Source: Paramixta manurensis
GTDB lineage: Bacteria; Pseudomonadota; Gammaproteobacteria; Enterobacterales; Enterobacteriaceae
Direction of reading: 5' to 3'
NCBI RefSeq assembly: GCF_013285385.1
Contig: NZ_CP054212.1
Coordinates: 4,092,001-4,156,000, forward strand
Length of the DNA: 64,000 bases
Made by a program: the position numbers and the translations under genes
In this document: positions 38,001-46,179 of the stretch, piece by piece
Position numbering within the stretch: position 1 is the stretch's first letter
How the letters are laid out: every line of letters starts with the position of its first letter
Notes under the pieces: generated by a model
Told to the model about the DNA's origin: nothing
What the model saw: only the letters and a program-made list of their open reading frames with translations
Databases searched by the model: none

Positions 38001-38444
38001 TGGGGCGCGACCGCTAACGCTCAAACCGCTGTGCGCGAGGCGTGCCTAAGCGCTGGCATGAATAGCTGCCTGTTTAAACCGATTACGCTACCAGCGCTTC
38101 AGGAACGCCTTGCCGCCCTGCCGCCTGGCGCCACTTCCCAACCCGATATGGCCGTATCGTTGCCCGCAGGGCTTGCTTCGCCGCAAAACCAACGCCGCTT
38201 TATTGAACTACAACTCATCACCCTGGATGAGGCGTTGGAAAGTATCCGGCGTTGGCAACAGCAACCTACCCCTGAGATAAAAATGGCGCTGCATAAATTG
38301 CGTGGTGGACTGATGTTACTCGGCATCCACACGTTGACTGCTCGCTGCGAGGAGTTGGAGCAATGCCCTGATAACGCTGGTTTGCAGGCTTTGGCCGATG
38401 GCTTACAGGCCTTGCGCCGCACCCTGCAGGAGCGTTTATCCTAA
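35028..38444 (+). CDS. EvgS/BvgS-like hybrid sensor histidine kinase
   Basis: 1138-residue phosphorelay kinase. An N-terminal signal with a Cys near residue 16 is followed by two tandem periplasmic solute-binding (PBPb) domains (about 50-275 and 285-505), one membrane span (about 528-548), a PAS domain (560-655), HisKA with His679 in MSHELRTP, HATPase with ILGNAIKF, DSGPGID and GSGLGLF, a receiver with Asp967 in ITDCNMPGMDG, and an Hpt domain with His1089 in HKLRG. This is the EvgS/BvgS architecture, in which the Venus-flytrap domains sense signal and phosphate passes His-Asp-His-Asp to the regulator. ATG at 35028 has GAGGA six bases upstream; a GTG at 35022 overlapping the regulator stop is an alternative. 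Ligand unknown. Confidence 0.9.
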   Translation: MRWITLLLLLVLCGGCWSETVTPPNTLQLLPHSQAILSDLVLNDDEWRWLRKNHQLRVATWSPNVPPYFMSAGHHDYVGISADYLGLIAANLNITLEIISYTDEQAAFDAVNAGEADLIAWADDKARNAGFLLSEPYIKKIPAEVVNLNALAANDGTVRMAIDPAWKNLDAFRNAWPQANIVSFNSARHALEALSFHQIDLFIGDATSTQYLINESNLSDLKMRHLRDVQVTGFSFAARPEKQRLISIINNILGTIPDNIHEDIRRRWSGGVPLVLSERHLYFTPLEQKWIEDNPEIRVTVLKGSAPLSFFDNHKLQGITADILKSISLRSGLKFQIHAEDNLEKMLTSVRTGQSDMIASINLDSASSANLLTTRSYLFNSWVLIGRRDGTTQKSANRLVMVNGDAIEGALKHAMPDMQIQYASTLSAGLDSVAGGRADFMVLPLINASFYINRAYRDSLKIISSVEIDPARFSLAVAANNYPLATILDKALLNIPPEDLHAITRNWYSNARFPDSTQNSTSSPTAESLLSWVLAILLGSATVCTGLLLLQRRVYRRSPPLQNLIDAIPTPLFITDLNGQLKMANRAFAEALAINVAANRGKPLQKLLTAAGLQSDTTNGREIKQWQTLLQINALGYGYVGGWQDITESQQTLRELQHARREAEKANRVKTTFLTTMSHELRTPISAIIGMLDLMLRRKADLPADRGSLHIAWETAQSLLALIGDIIDVARIESGRLILRPERASIRTLIESAATMMDGLARQKELAFVLEIDAELDGDVLIDPIRFKQILTNILGNAIKFTTHGRVVLQALLEKEEGTQLHLLVVVQDSGPGIDAATQARLFKPFEQGENQQSIQGSGLGLFICQTLVTMMGGEIALESQPGIGTEVSVRLRLPRMAKQNTPTLAAPARLNSVAPRRILVVDDHPASRHLLVQQLQYLGHHAISAASGQQALALIAAQPPDVMITDCNMPGMDGFTLARTVRRENSRLVIWGATANAQTAVREACLSAGMNSCLFKPITLPALQERLAALPPGATSQPDMAVSLPAGLASPQNQRRFIELQLITLDEALESIRRWQQQPTPEIKMALHKLRGGLMLLGIHTLTARCEELEQCPDNAGLQALADGLQALRRTLQERLS

Positions 38445-38594
38445 GCGGACTACAGCCACGTCATCCCGTCCTACAGCCACGCCAGGAAACCCTGCTCTTG
38501 TTAGGGATACCAGAAACCCTTATCTTAGCCCCCGCAATAAGGCGTGTCAGAGGTTGGCTCGCGTGTATGTTCGTATTACGTATAAGGAGTTACG

Positions 38595-39029
38595 ATGAAA
38601 AAGTTAGCTATTCTTCCGATGGTCATGCTGATGGGTTTCGGTGCCTCTACTTTGGCACATGCGGGTAATCAGGATTGCGCCTCTAAACGCGCAGCGCTGG
38701 AAAAAGAGATCCGTATCGCACAGCAATTCGGCAATACCGCAAAAGTAAACGGTCTGAAACAGGCGCTGGCGGAAGTCAAAGCCCATTGTACCAGCGCCAG
38801 CGTGATTGCTGATGCACAGAAAGACGTGCGTAAGCTGGAGAAAAAACTGTCTGAGAAGCAGGGTGATATCCGCGAAGTGCAGGCCGACCTGCGCAAAGCT
38901 CAGGCAAAAGGCGACCGTCAGAAAATTGAAAAATATCAGCGTAAGCTGAGTGAAAAACAGGCCGATCTGCGTGACATCCAACGCGATCTGGATAAAGCGC
39001 GTGCCGAGCTGGCTGCGTTACAGAAATAA
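38595..39029 (+). CDS. DUF1090 (YqjC-like) periplasmic coiled-coil protein
   Basis: 144-residue secreted protein. The signal peptide ends at AHA, two Cys follow at about 28 and 65, and the rest is a highly charged helix with an internal heptad repeat (KLEKKLSEKQGDIREVQADL and KYQRKLSEKQADLRDIQRDL are near-copies about 33 residues apart). The pattern matches the DUF1090 family, typified by YqjC of E. coli, whose function is not established. AAGGAG lies six bases before the ATG, and its own terminator follows. E. coli yqjC lies elsewhere, so position differs. Confidence 0.85.
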   Translation: MKKLAILPMVMLMGFGASTLAHAGNQDCASKRAALEKEIRIAQQFGNTAKVNGLKQALAEVKAHCTSASVIADAQKDVRKLEKKLSEKQGDIREVQADLRKAQAKGDRQKIEKYQRKLSEKQADLRDIQRDLDKARAELAALQK

Positions 39030-39052
39030 GATTTAGCCTCCGCACGATTTTT

Positions 39053-39080
39053 AACGGAAGTGAAAGCTTCCGTTTTTTCC
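39053..39080 (+). terminator. Intrinsic terminator after the DUF1090 gene
   Basis: Stem AACGGAAG / CTTCCGTT (8 bp, loop TGAAAG) whose 3' arm runs into TTTTTTCC. Confidence 0.88.
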
Positions 39081-39103
39081 TTCCGTCGATCTTACCGTGC
39101 CGC

Positions 39104-41239
39104 ATGTTGCCTCGTTCACTGCTCCTCCTGTTAGCATTATTGCTCCTCCCTTTCTCACTGGCGCAGGCACAGACGCAACACGTTTTAGTCATCGTCAATA
39201 ACGCCTGGAAGGGGAATATTTCGCTGGATTTCCAACACGATTTCCCCTGCCTGGGCCGCCCGCTGCTGGAAGAATGGGGGGTTAAATTACGCCACTTTGC
39301 CGCCGATGCCTGGAGTCCACAAGGCTGCCTCAGCGAGATCGAACTGCAACGCCATCACATCCGTCTGTGGTACCAGCCAGAGGGTAAACTGCTTACGCTA
39401 CTCTTTCCACCTGGCAGTATGAACCCACAGCAAAATGGCGTCAGTACCAGCCGTTGGGATGATGGTATCAACGCGGCTTTCGTCAATTATCGGGTGGATT
39501 ATGACTGGCATCGACCTGAGTATGCTGGCGACGAACGCGGCGCCAACCTGGAGGTTCAACTCGATAACGGACTCAACTATGGCCCGTGGCGTTTGCGCTA
39601 TCAGAATACACTCTGGAAGGATCGGCAGGGCCAGCACGGTTCTTACACCCGTTCGGCGAGTTTATGGCGGGCTATTCGCCCGCTACGTTCACAGCTACTA
39701 TTTGGCGATAGCACCACCTCGGATACCTTCTTTGCCGGGATGCCGTTTCGCGGCGTCACGCTGGCGACTGACGAGGCGATGTTTCCCGATAGCTGGCGGC
39801 CCTTCTCGCCATGGATCAATGGGTTTGCCAAAACCCAAGCGGAAGTGACCATTCAGCAAAACGGCGAAACGGTCTATCGCATTAATGTCCCGCCCGGCCC
39901 ATTTACCATCCGCGACTTCTACCCGCCCAATCCGGACGGCTCATTGCAACTCACGATTACCGAGAGCGATGGTACCGAACATGAGCGTGACTTGCCCTAC
40001 GCCGCGATGCCGGCCTTGGTTCATGAGGATAATCTCAGTTATGAGCTGGTAGGCGGACGTTATCGCACCTGGCATGGCGTCGATAGCGCTACGCCAGGCT
40101 TTTTCCAGGCCACGCTCGCTCGCGGTATCGCGCCTCTTTTTACTCTGTATGGCGGTGTTCAGCACGCAGATTCCTATCTGGGTTCCTTAGCGGGCGTCGG
40201 CGTTAATCTTAAAGCTTTTGGCGCGCTTTCGGCTGACGTGACTCGGTCTGACTACATTTCATGGCAGGAAACGTTTCGCGGCTCAATGTGGCGCATGCGT
40301 TACGCGAAGGCATTTTTTTCCACCGAAACCAGCTTTAGCGCCATGCTGCGTTACTACCCAGCCGGACAAAATTATCGTTCTTTAGAGGAGAAAATTACGC
40401 AACCGGCGCCGGGCGATACCTGGCTGTCTGATGAGAGCCAGGCCCGCAAATTAAGTCAGGAACTGTGGCTTAACCAAACGCTGAGTGAAAACAGCAGCCT
40501 GAGCCTGAGCTACGCGCAACATAGCTGGCGTTCACCCGATAAACACACGCGGAGTTTTAGCCTCAGCTACGCCAACTCGTTTGATGATATTGATATCAGC
40601 ATTTGGCTCGAACGCAGCCGCAGCCAATGGGGCGGCCCCGAAACGACGCTCGCCTTCACTATCGGCATTACCCTTCCTGATGCCATCGCCGGCTCGTCTC
40701 CTGCCATTAGCTACACCAATAATCTCGCCAGCCATGCCGCGGCGAAACATGGCGTTAACCTGTATGGCACCGCATTGAGCGATTACAGCCTACGGTATGA
40801 CATTACCGCGGAACATACTGAACATGGCAACGATGCGCTGAATGCCTCAATGGGTTACCAATATAACGGGGGAGAAATGAATAGCAGCCTGGTGCGCTCA
40901 GGTAAGCAGCGCGATTACCATGCCGATGTGAGCGGTAGCCTGTTGTTGCATGCCGGTGGGATTACGCCCGGGCAAACCATGAGCGATACCATGGCGCTAT
41001 TGGTCGTTCCCGACTCGCCGGGAATTGCCAGCTATAACCAGTTTGGCGTAACCACTAACGCGCGCGGCGAAGCATTAGTGGGCTATCTAACGCCGTGGCG
41101 CGTTAATCGATTAACGCTGGATAGCTGGAACCTGCCGGATGGCATCACGCTACCGGTAAGTGAACTGGAAACCGTACCAACCAAAGGTGCCATCATCAAG
41201 GCAACCTTTCCCCCAACAGAGAAAGCGCCGGGCTCTTAG
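39104..41239 (+). CDS. Orphan, shortened FimD-type outer-membrane usher
   Basis: 711-residue protein with signal peptide (cut near AQA/Q), homologous to chaperone-usher secretins. The barrel includes GPWRLRYQ, LLFGDSTTSDTFFAGMPFRGVTLATDE and the plug VPPGPFTIRDFYPP; the end matches the CTD1 region with YLTPWRVNRLTLD and VPTKGAIIKATF. Compared with FimD it lacks roughly the first 35 mature residues, which carry the chaperone-binding tail, and the whole last C-terminal domain (about 80 residues). The N-domain Cys pair is kept. No chaperone or pilin lies nearby. The Shine-Dalgarno is weak, and an upstream terminator isolates it. It may be a degenerate gene or a specialised secretin. Confidence 0.82.
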   Translation: MLPRSLLLLLALLLLPFSLAQAQTQHVLVIVNNAWKGNISLDFQHDFPCLGRPLLEEWGVKLRHFAADAWSPQGCLSEIELQRHHIRLWYQPEGKLLTLLFPPGSMNPQQNGVSTSRWDDGINAAFVNYRVDYDWHRPEYAGDERGANLEVQLDNGLNYGPWRLRYQNTLWKDRQGQHGSYTRSASLWRAIRPLRSQLLFGDSTTSDTFFAGMPFRGVTLATDEAMFPDSWRPFSPWINGFAKTQAEVTIQQNGETVYRINVPPGPFTIRDFYPPNPDGSLQLTITESDGTEHERDLPYAAMPALVHEDNLSYELVGGRYRTWHGVDSATPGFFQATLARGIAPLFTLYGGVQHADSYLGSLAGVGVNLKAFGALSADVTRSDYISWQETFRGSMWRMRYAKAFFSTETSFSAMLRYYPAGQNYRSLEEKITQPAPGDTWLSDESQARKLSQELWLNQTLSENSSLSLSYAQHSWRSPDKHTRSFSLSYANSFDDIDISIWLERSRSQWGGPETTLAFTIGITLPDAIAGSSPAISYTNNLASHAAAKHGVNLYGTALSDYSLRYDITAEHTEHGNDALNASMGYQYNGGEMNSSLVRSGKQRDYHADVSGSLLLHAGGITPGQTMSDTMALLVVPDSPGIASYNQFGVTTNARGEALVGYLTPWRVNRLTLDSWNLPDGITLPVSELETVPTKGAIIKATFPPTEKAPGS

Positions 41240-41269
41240 CACTAGCTGCTCTCTCCCGCTAGCAGAAAA

Positions 41270-41291
41270 AAGGCGCCCATTTGGGCGCCTT
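41270..41291. terminator. Bidirectional terminator between the usher gene and yjeI
   Basis: Stem AAGGCGCCCA / TGGGCGCCTT with a minimal loop. On the minus strand it is followed by six T residues, making it strong for yjeI; on the plus strand TTATTC follows. Confidence 0.85.
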
Positions 41292-41296
41292 ATTCA

Positions 41297-41650
41297 TCAG
41301 GCTTGCGGACATTTATAAACCTGACCGGTCATTTTACTGTCCAGCGGGGCGAAGCTGGACCAGAAGTTTTGCGTTGGACTGGTGGCGCCGTAAATCACGT
41401 TACCGCCCATTTGTGCCGCGCGATTACGCAAATCGTTTGCCGCGCCGCGTAATGAACTCCCTTCGCCGCCGGAACCACTCAACCAGTTACTCTGTGAACC
41501 GGTGATTTCACCCAGAAGTTGACACTCTTTAGCTGGCTGCTGATCGGTAAAGGTGACGCGTTGCCCCGCGGCGTCAAGCTCATTGGTGGAACTACAACCT
41601 GCCAGCAGCATAGAAGCGACAAAAAGTCCCGGCAAAACGTTAATCCGCAT
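41297..41650 (-). CDS. yjeI: YjeI, DUF4156 lipoprotein
   Basis: 117-residue lipoprotein, the E. coli length, with lipobox LAGC followed by SSTNELDAAG, the conserved ECQLLGE and QSNWLSG, and GGNVIYGATSPTQ. Function unknown. The ATG at 41650 has GGGGA five bases upstream; an ATG four codons earlier lacks one. Adjacent to groSL as in E. coli. Confidence 0.92.
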   Translation of the reverse strand: MRINVLPGLFVASMLLAGCSSTNELDAAGQRVTFTDQQPAKECQLLGEITGSQSNWLSGSGGEGSSLRGAANDLRNRAAQMGGNVIYGATSPTQNFWSSFAPLDSKMTGQVYKCPQA

Positions 41651-41817
41651 TTTATTCCCCATTTATTATCATCAGAGTCTGGCAGAAGCGTACCAGAAAA
41701 CCGCGCGTTTTCTTAAACATCCCTTGCCACGTAACCCATTCAGCCTGGTCTGTTATGCCATTCCGGGCTGGTCGGGCATACCCGAGCACTACTTATACTA
41801 TTTTCACCGCTAAAAGA

Positions 41818-41849
41818 AAAACCCCCCGCCATTTCTGACGAGGGGTTTT
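41818..41849 (-). terminator. Intrinsic terminator of groSL
   Basis: Minus-strand stem AAAACCCCTCG / CGGGGGGTTTT (11 bp with one T-G pair, 10-base loop) ending in TTTTTC, just past the groL stop. Confidence 0.88.
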
Positions 41850-41870
41850 AAGATTAAGACGTTAGGGCAA

Positions 41871-43517
41871 TTACATCATGCCGCCCATTCCGCCCATGCC
41901 ACCCATACCACCGGCAGCACCTAAATCTGCTTTATCTTCTTTCGGCAGATCGGTCACCATACATTCGGTGGTGATCATCAGGCCGGCAACCGAAGCCGCA
42001 TACTGCAATGCAGAACGGGTTACTTTGGTTGGGTCCAGAATACCGAAATCGATCATGTTGCCGTACTCTTCCGTCTGCGCGTTGTAGCCGTAGTTACCTT
42101 CGCCACCTTTCACGGTGTTAGCAACGACAGACGGCTCTTCGCCGGCGTTGGAAACGATTTGACGCAACGGCGCTTCCATCGCGCGCAGCGCAACTTTAAT
42201 TCCGACGTTTTGATCTTCGTTTTGGCCACGCAGCTCGGTCAGTTTAGCGGCAACGCGCACCAGCGCCACGCCACCACCAGCAACCACGCCTTCTTCTACC
42301 GCAGCACGGGTCGCGTGCAGGGCATCTTCAACGCGGGCTTTCTTCTCTTTCATTTCAACTTCAGTTGCCGCGCCTACTTTCAGTACGGCTACGCCGCCTG
42401 CCAGTTTCGCTACGCGCTCCTGCAGTTTTTCTTTGTCGTAATCAGACGTCGCTTCTTCAATCTGCTGACGAATCTGCGTTACACGACCAGAGATAGCGGT
42501 TTCTTCACCCACACCGTCGATGATGGTGGTGGTGTCTTTATTGATCACCACGCGTTTCGCCTGGCCCAGATCTTCCAGAGCGGCTTTCTCCAGCTCCATA
42601 CCGATCTCTTCAGAGATGACGGTACCGCCAGTCAGAATCGCGATATCTTGCAGCATGGCTTTACGACGATCGCCGAAGCCAGGCGCTTTAACCGCTGCAA
42701 CTTTCACGATGCCGCGCATGGTGTTAACCACCAGCGTCGCCAGCGCTTCGCCTTCAACATCTTCAGCGATAATCAGCAGTGGTTTGCTGGCTTTCGCTAC
42801 CGCTTCCAGTACCGGCAGCAATTCGCGAATGTTGGATACTTTTTTATCAACCAGCAGAATGAACGGGCTGTCGAGCTCAATGGCGCCGGTTTCTGGCTTG
42901 TTGATGAAGTAAGGAGACAGGTAACCGCGGTCAAACTGCATACCTTCAACCACGTCCAGCTCGTCTTGCAGGCCGGTACCTTCTTCAACGGTGATCACAC
43001 CTTCTTTACCCACTTTTTCCATCGCTTGCGCGATCAGGGTACCGACGCTCTCATCGGAGTTAGCGGAGATGGTGCCAACCTGAGCAATTGCTTTAGAGTC
43101 AGAGCAAGGCACTGACAGCGCTTTCAGTTCTTCAACGGCTGCGATCACCGCTTTGTCGATACCGCGCTTCAGATCCATCGGGTTCATGCCCGCAGCCACG
43201 GCTTTCAGACCTTCGTTAACGATAGACTGAGCCAGTACGGTTGCGGTGGTGGTGCCGTCGCCTGCTGCGTCATTCGCTTTAGAGGCCACTTCTTTCACCA
43301 TCTGCGCGCCCATGTTTTCGAACTTGTCTTCCAGTTCGATTTCACGCGCGACCGAGACGCCATCTTTAGTGATGGACGGTGCACCAAAAGATTTATCCAG
43401 AACCACGTTACGGCCTTTCGGGCCCAGGGTAACTTTTACTGCATCTGCCAGTACGTTTACGCCGCGCAGCATTTTCACACGGGCGTCATTACCGAATTTT
43501 ACGTCTTTAGCTGCCAT
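41871..43517 (-). CDS. groL: Chaperonin GroEL
   Basis: 548-residue chaperonin, E. coli length, with the ATP-binding DGTTTATVLAQ and LGPKGRNVVLD, apical domain and the C-terminal Gly-Gly-Met repeat tail ending in GGMM. It forms the 14-mer that encloses unfolded proteins under the GroES lid. Second gene of the groS-groL operon, 46 bases after groS. Codon use is strongly biased toward highly expressed genes. Confidence 0.99.
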   Translation of the reverse strand: MAAKDVKFGNDARVKMLRGVNVLADAVKVTLGPKGRNVVLDKSFGAPSITKDGVSVAREIELEDKFENMGAQMVKEVASKANDAAGDGTTTATVLAQSIVNEGLKAVAAGMNPMDLKRGIDKAVIAAVEELKALSVPCSDSKAIAQVGTISANSDESVGTLIAQAMEKVGKEGVITVEEGTGLQDELDVVEGMQFDRGYLSPYFINKPETGAIELDSPFILLVDKKVSNIRELLPVLEAVAKASKPLLIIAEDVEGEALATLVVNTMRGIVKVAAVKAPGFGDRRKAMLQDIAILTGGTVISEEIGMELEKAALEDLGQAKRVVINKDTTTIIDGVGEETAISGRVTQIRQQIEEATSDYDKEKLQERVAKLAGGVAVLKVGAATEVEMKEKKARVEDALHATRAAVEEGVVAGGGVALVRVAAKLTELRGQNEDQNVGIKVALRAMEAPLRQIVSNAGEEPSVVANTVKGGEGNYGYNAQTEEYGNMIDFGILDPTKVTRSALQYAASVAGLMITTECMVTDLPKEDKADLGAAGGMGGMGGMGGMM

Positions 43518-43563
43518 TTGGAATTTCCCTTAAATTCGTTTCGTTCAGTGAATACCGCGTAAA

Positions 43564-43857
43564 TTACGCTTCGACAATTGCCAGAATGTCGCTTTCAGAG
43601 ATGATCAGCACTTCTTCGTTGTCGATTTTTTCAGTTTTCGCGCCGTAACCTTCGTTGAAAATGACCACATCGCCCACTTTTACATCCAGCGGTTTTACGT
43701 CGCCACTTTCAAGAATGCGGCCATTGCCTACCGCCAGCACTTCGCCACGGGTAGATTTGCCCGCCGCGGAGCCGGTCAGAACGATGCCGCCAGCAGATTT
43801 GGATTCAACTTCTTTACGCTTGACGATAACGCGATCGTGCAATGGACGAATTTTCAT
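43564..43857 (-). CDS. groS: Co-chaperonin GroES
   Basis: 97-residue lid protein. It begins MKIRPLHDRVIVKR and keeps the mobile loop SAGGIVLTGSA and roof loop. The ATG at 43857 is preceded by AAAGGAGAG; the longer frame of nine extra codons is not used. Transcribed from a sigma-32 promoter upstream. Confidence 0.99.
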   Translation of the reverse strand: MKIRPLHDRVIVKRKEVESKSAGGIVLTGSAAGKSTRGEVLAVGNGRILESGDVKPLDVKVGDVVIFNEGYGAKTEKIDNEEVLIISESDILAIVEA

Positions 43858-43938
43858 GTGATAGCTCTCCTTTGAGAAGTCCAATCAGTTTTTTGGGGAT
43901 GAACGCCGGGCTTTTGGCTTCCGGCCTCGTGACGAATG

Positions 43939-43967
43939 AGATGGAGACAGGGTGAAAACCTTTCAAG
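43939..43967 (-). promoter_or_regulatory. Sigma-32 heat-shock promoter of groSL
   Basis: On the minus strand, -35 CTTGAAA (43961-43967, perfect) and -10 CTCCATCT (43939-43946, six of eight to CCCCATNT) are separated by 14 bases. The surrounding CCCCCTTGAA resembles the E. coli groE promoter. Confidence 0.85.
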
Positions 43968-44049
43968 GGGGAAATGAAAAAAAATTTTTAACCGGCGAGA
44001 AAAACAACGGGGCAATCAATGATTGCCCCGTACAGAAGAAAAATGCGTA

Positions 44050-45084
44050 CTATTTAAGCTGATCGCGGCGATAACCGCCCTGCCGCTCTAACATCCACTG
44101 CGGATATTCCGTTGGTAGCGCGCTAACCTTATCCAACTGCGCCAACTCCTGTTCGGAAAGCTGTACCTGCGTTGCGGCGATATTGTCGGTCAATTGTTCC
44201 AGACGTTTCGCGCCAATAATCACGCTGCTCACTACCGGTTGATGTAACAGCCACGCCAGCGCAATCTGCGCCACCGAAACCTGATGCCGTTCGGCGATTT
44301 CACGCATCACATCCACGCAGTCCCATGCGCGGTCTTTATTGACCGGCGGGAAATCAAACTCCAAACGGCGGCTGCCCGCTTCGGCCTCCATTTCACGGCT
44401 ATATTTCCCGCTCAGCAAACCACCCGCCAGCGGGCTCCAAACCATCAGCCCAATCTTCTCGCTCTGCAACATTGGCACCAGCTCACGCTCAAGATCGCGG
44501 CCCGCCAGAGTGTAATAGGCCTGTAGCGAACTAAAGCGGCTCAGACCGAGACGCTCGGCGGTGCCTTGCGCTTTCACGATTTGCCACGCTGCCCAGTTAG
44601 AGACGCCGATGTAACGTACATGCCCATGCTGCACCAAGGTATCCAACGCCCGCAGAGTCTCTTCAATCGGCGTCGCCGGATCAAAGCCATGCAACTGATA
44701 CAGGTCAATATGGTCAAGCTGTAAACGCTTCAGGCTGGCTTTCACCGCTTCCATGATATGAAAGCGTGAAGAACCACGCGAGTTAGCAGAAGCGGTGCCC
44801 GACTCGCCAAAAACTTTGGTCGCCACTACCACGTTTTCGCGTGGGACGTTCAGGTTTTTTAACGCCTGACCGGTCATGATCTCAGAGCGTCCGCCCGCAT
44901 AAACGTTAGCCGTATCAATAAAATTGATCCCTTCATCCAACGCTTTCCCTACTACGGTATCGACTTCATTCTGTTGTAACGAACCAATTTTTCCCCACAT
45001 TCCCTCTTCACCGCCGAAGGTCATGGTACCGAGGCAAAGTTCAGAAACAAACAGACCGGTGTCGCCCAATTTTCTATTACGCAT
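44050..45084 (-). CDS. Aldo/keto reductase
   Basis: 344-residue NADPH-dependent aldo/keto reductase barrel. FIDTANVYAGGRSE carries Asp-Tyr of the catalytic set, followed by VVVATKVFG (Lys), LYQLHGFDP (His) and the C-terminal cofactor loop SSVIIGAKRLEQL. It probably reduces small aldehydes or ketones; the substrate is unknown. The start at 45084 has GAGGA eight bases upstream; an ATG five codons earlier lacks a ribosome site. It is divergent from an AraC-type regulator 149 bases away, which suggests local control. Preserved groSL-side location does not help identify it. Confidence 0.88.
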   Translation of the reverse strand: MRNRKLGDTGLFVSELCLGTMTFGGEEGMWGKIGSLQQNEVDTVVGKALDEGINFIDTANVYAGGRSEIMTGQALKNLNVPRENVVVATKVFGESGTASANSRGSSRFHIMEAVKASLKRLQLDHIDLYQLHGFDPATPIEETLRALDTLVQHGHVRYIGVSNWAAWQIVKAQGTAERLGLSRFSSLQAYYTLAGRDLERELVPMLQSEKIGLMVWSPLAGGLLSGKYSREMEAEAGSRRLEFDFPPVNKDRAWDCVDVMREIAERHQVSVAQIALAWLLHQPVVSSVIIGAKRLEQLTDNIAATQVQLSEQELAQLDKVSALPTEYPQWMLERQGGYRRDQLK

Positions 45085-45233
45085 GCGTCTTGTCCTCATA
45101 GGGTTAGAGTAACCAACCTTTGGATTATGGCGCGGTTAAGCACACGATAACTGCGTAATCCTACGCGATTATTGCCTGATTCTCCGAAAGGGGGGATGAT
45201 GCGAACTGCGGTGGACTATCCTGGAGAACTTGC

Positions 45234-46172
45234 ATGTCTTCTGTCGAATTGCTAGAAACAGCCGGGCAACAACGCTTCCTGTTGGCACGCGAAGCGCTAA
45301 TCGCCACGCTAGATCGCCTCACGCGTTTTATCGTACGAGGCAGTGAAACCGCCATTCCGGGTTTGTGGCTCCATCGGCTTCCTCATCCCGGAGAGAAGCG
45401 GCACGCGTTACAAAAACCGGCCTTCGCGTTAATTGCCCAGGGCTCCAAACGCTTACAGATTGGCGACCAAACCTATCATTACGACTCACTTAACTACTTA
45501 GTTTCCGCGGTGGATTTGCCGGTCAGCGGTCAAGTTGTCGAGGCGAGTTTTAGCCAGCCTTATTTAGGTATGCGGCTGGATTTTACGCCAAACGAAATCA
45601 GCGAACTGCTGCACGACAGCGCAATGCCGCCTCTGCCGAAAGAGAGCCATCAGCGTGGTTTGTACATCTCTCCTCTCGATCCCCATATCGTCGAACTGGC
45701 GCTCAGGTTATTAAATCTGCTGGATAATCCAACCGATATTCCGATCTTACTGCCGCAGCTGAAACGCGAAATTCTGTATCGTTTACTGATGAGCCCACAA
45801 GGTGGCCCGTTGCGCGCGCTGGCGTTGGAAGATAGCCATACTCAACGCATCGCACGGGCGATTCATCTGTTACGTAATAATCTAACGCAGCCGCTACGCG
45901 TCGAGTCACTGGCGAAAGAAGCCTTTATGAGCGTATCGACCTTCCATTATCACTTCAAACAGGTGACGACTCTCAGTCCGCTCCGCTACCAAAAACAGTT
46001 GCGGTTGCAGGAGGCAAGGCGTCTGGTCTTCGCGTCAGATGCCGATGTCGCGCAGGTGGCGAATGCGGTGGGATATAAAAGTGTGTCGCAATTCAGCCGG
46101 GAATACAGCGCTCTATTCGGCCAGCCGCCACTACGCGACCGCCGCCGTGCACAACCCATTTCCCGGCCTTGA
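45234..46172 (+). CDS. AraC-family transcriptional regulator
   Basis: 312-residue regulator with an N-terminal AraC_N-type cupin (about 25-190, with PAFALIAQGSKRLQIGD and GMRLDF) and a C-terminal double helix-turn-helix (about 205-305) with SVSTFHYHFKQVT and VGYKSVSQFSREYSALFG. It resembles the YqhC type that senses reactive aldehydes and controls neighbouring reductases; the divergent aldo/keto reductase fits that idea. This link is inference from architecture and neighbourhood. GGAG precedes the ATG by about nine bases. Its stop lies seven bases from the fxsA stop. Confidence 0.87.
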   Translation: MSSVELLETAGQQRFLLAREALIATLDRLTRFIVRGSETAIPGLWLHRLPHPGEKRHALQKPAFALIAQGSKRLQIGDQTYHYDSLNYLVSAVDLPVSGQVVEASFSQPYLGMRLDFTPNEISELLHDSAMPPLPKESHQRGLYISPLDPHIVELALRLLNLLDNPTDIPILLPQLKREILYRLLMSPQGGPLRALALEDSHTQRIARAIHLLRNNLTQPLRVESLAKEAFMSVSTFHYHFKQVTTLSPLRYQKQLRLQEARRLVFASDADVAQVANAVGYKSVSQFSREYSALFGQPPLRDRRRAQPISRP

Positions 46173-46179
46173 TTTGCCA

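Noticed and set aside
42159..43115. 318-residue open frame on the plus strand opposite groL
   Set aside because: Mirror frame of a strongly codon-biased gene; His/Phe/Gln-rich composition, no motif and no ribosome site.
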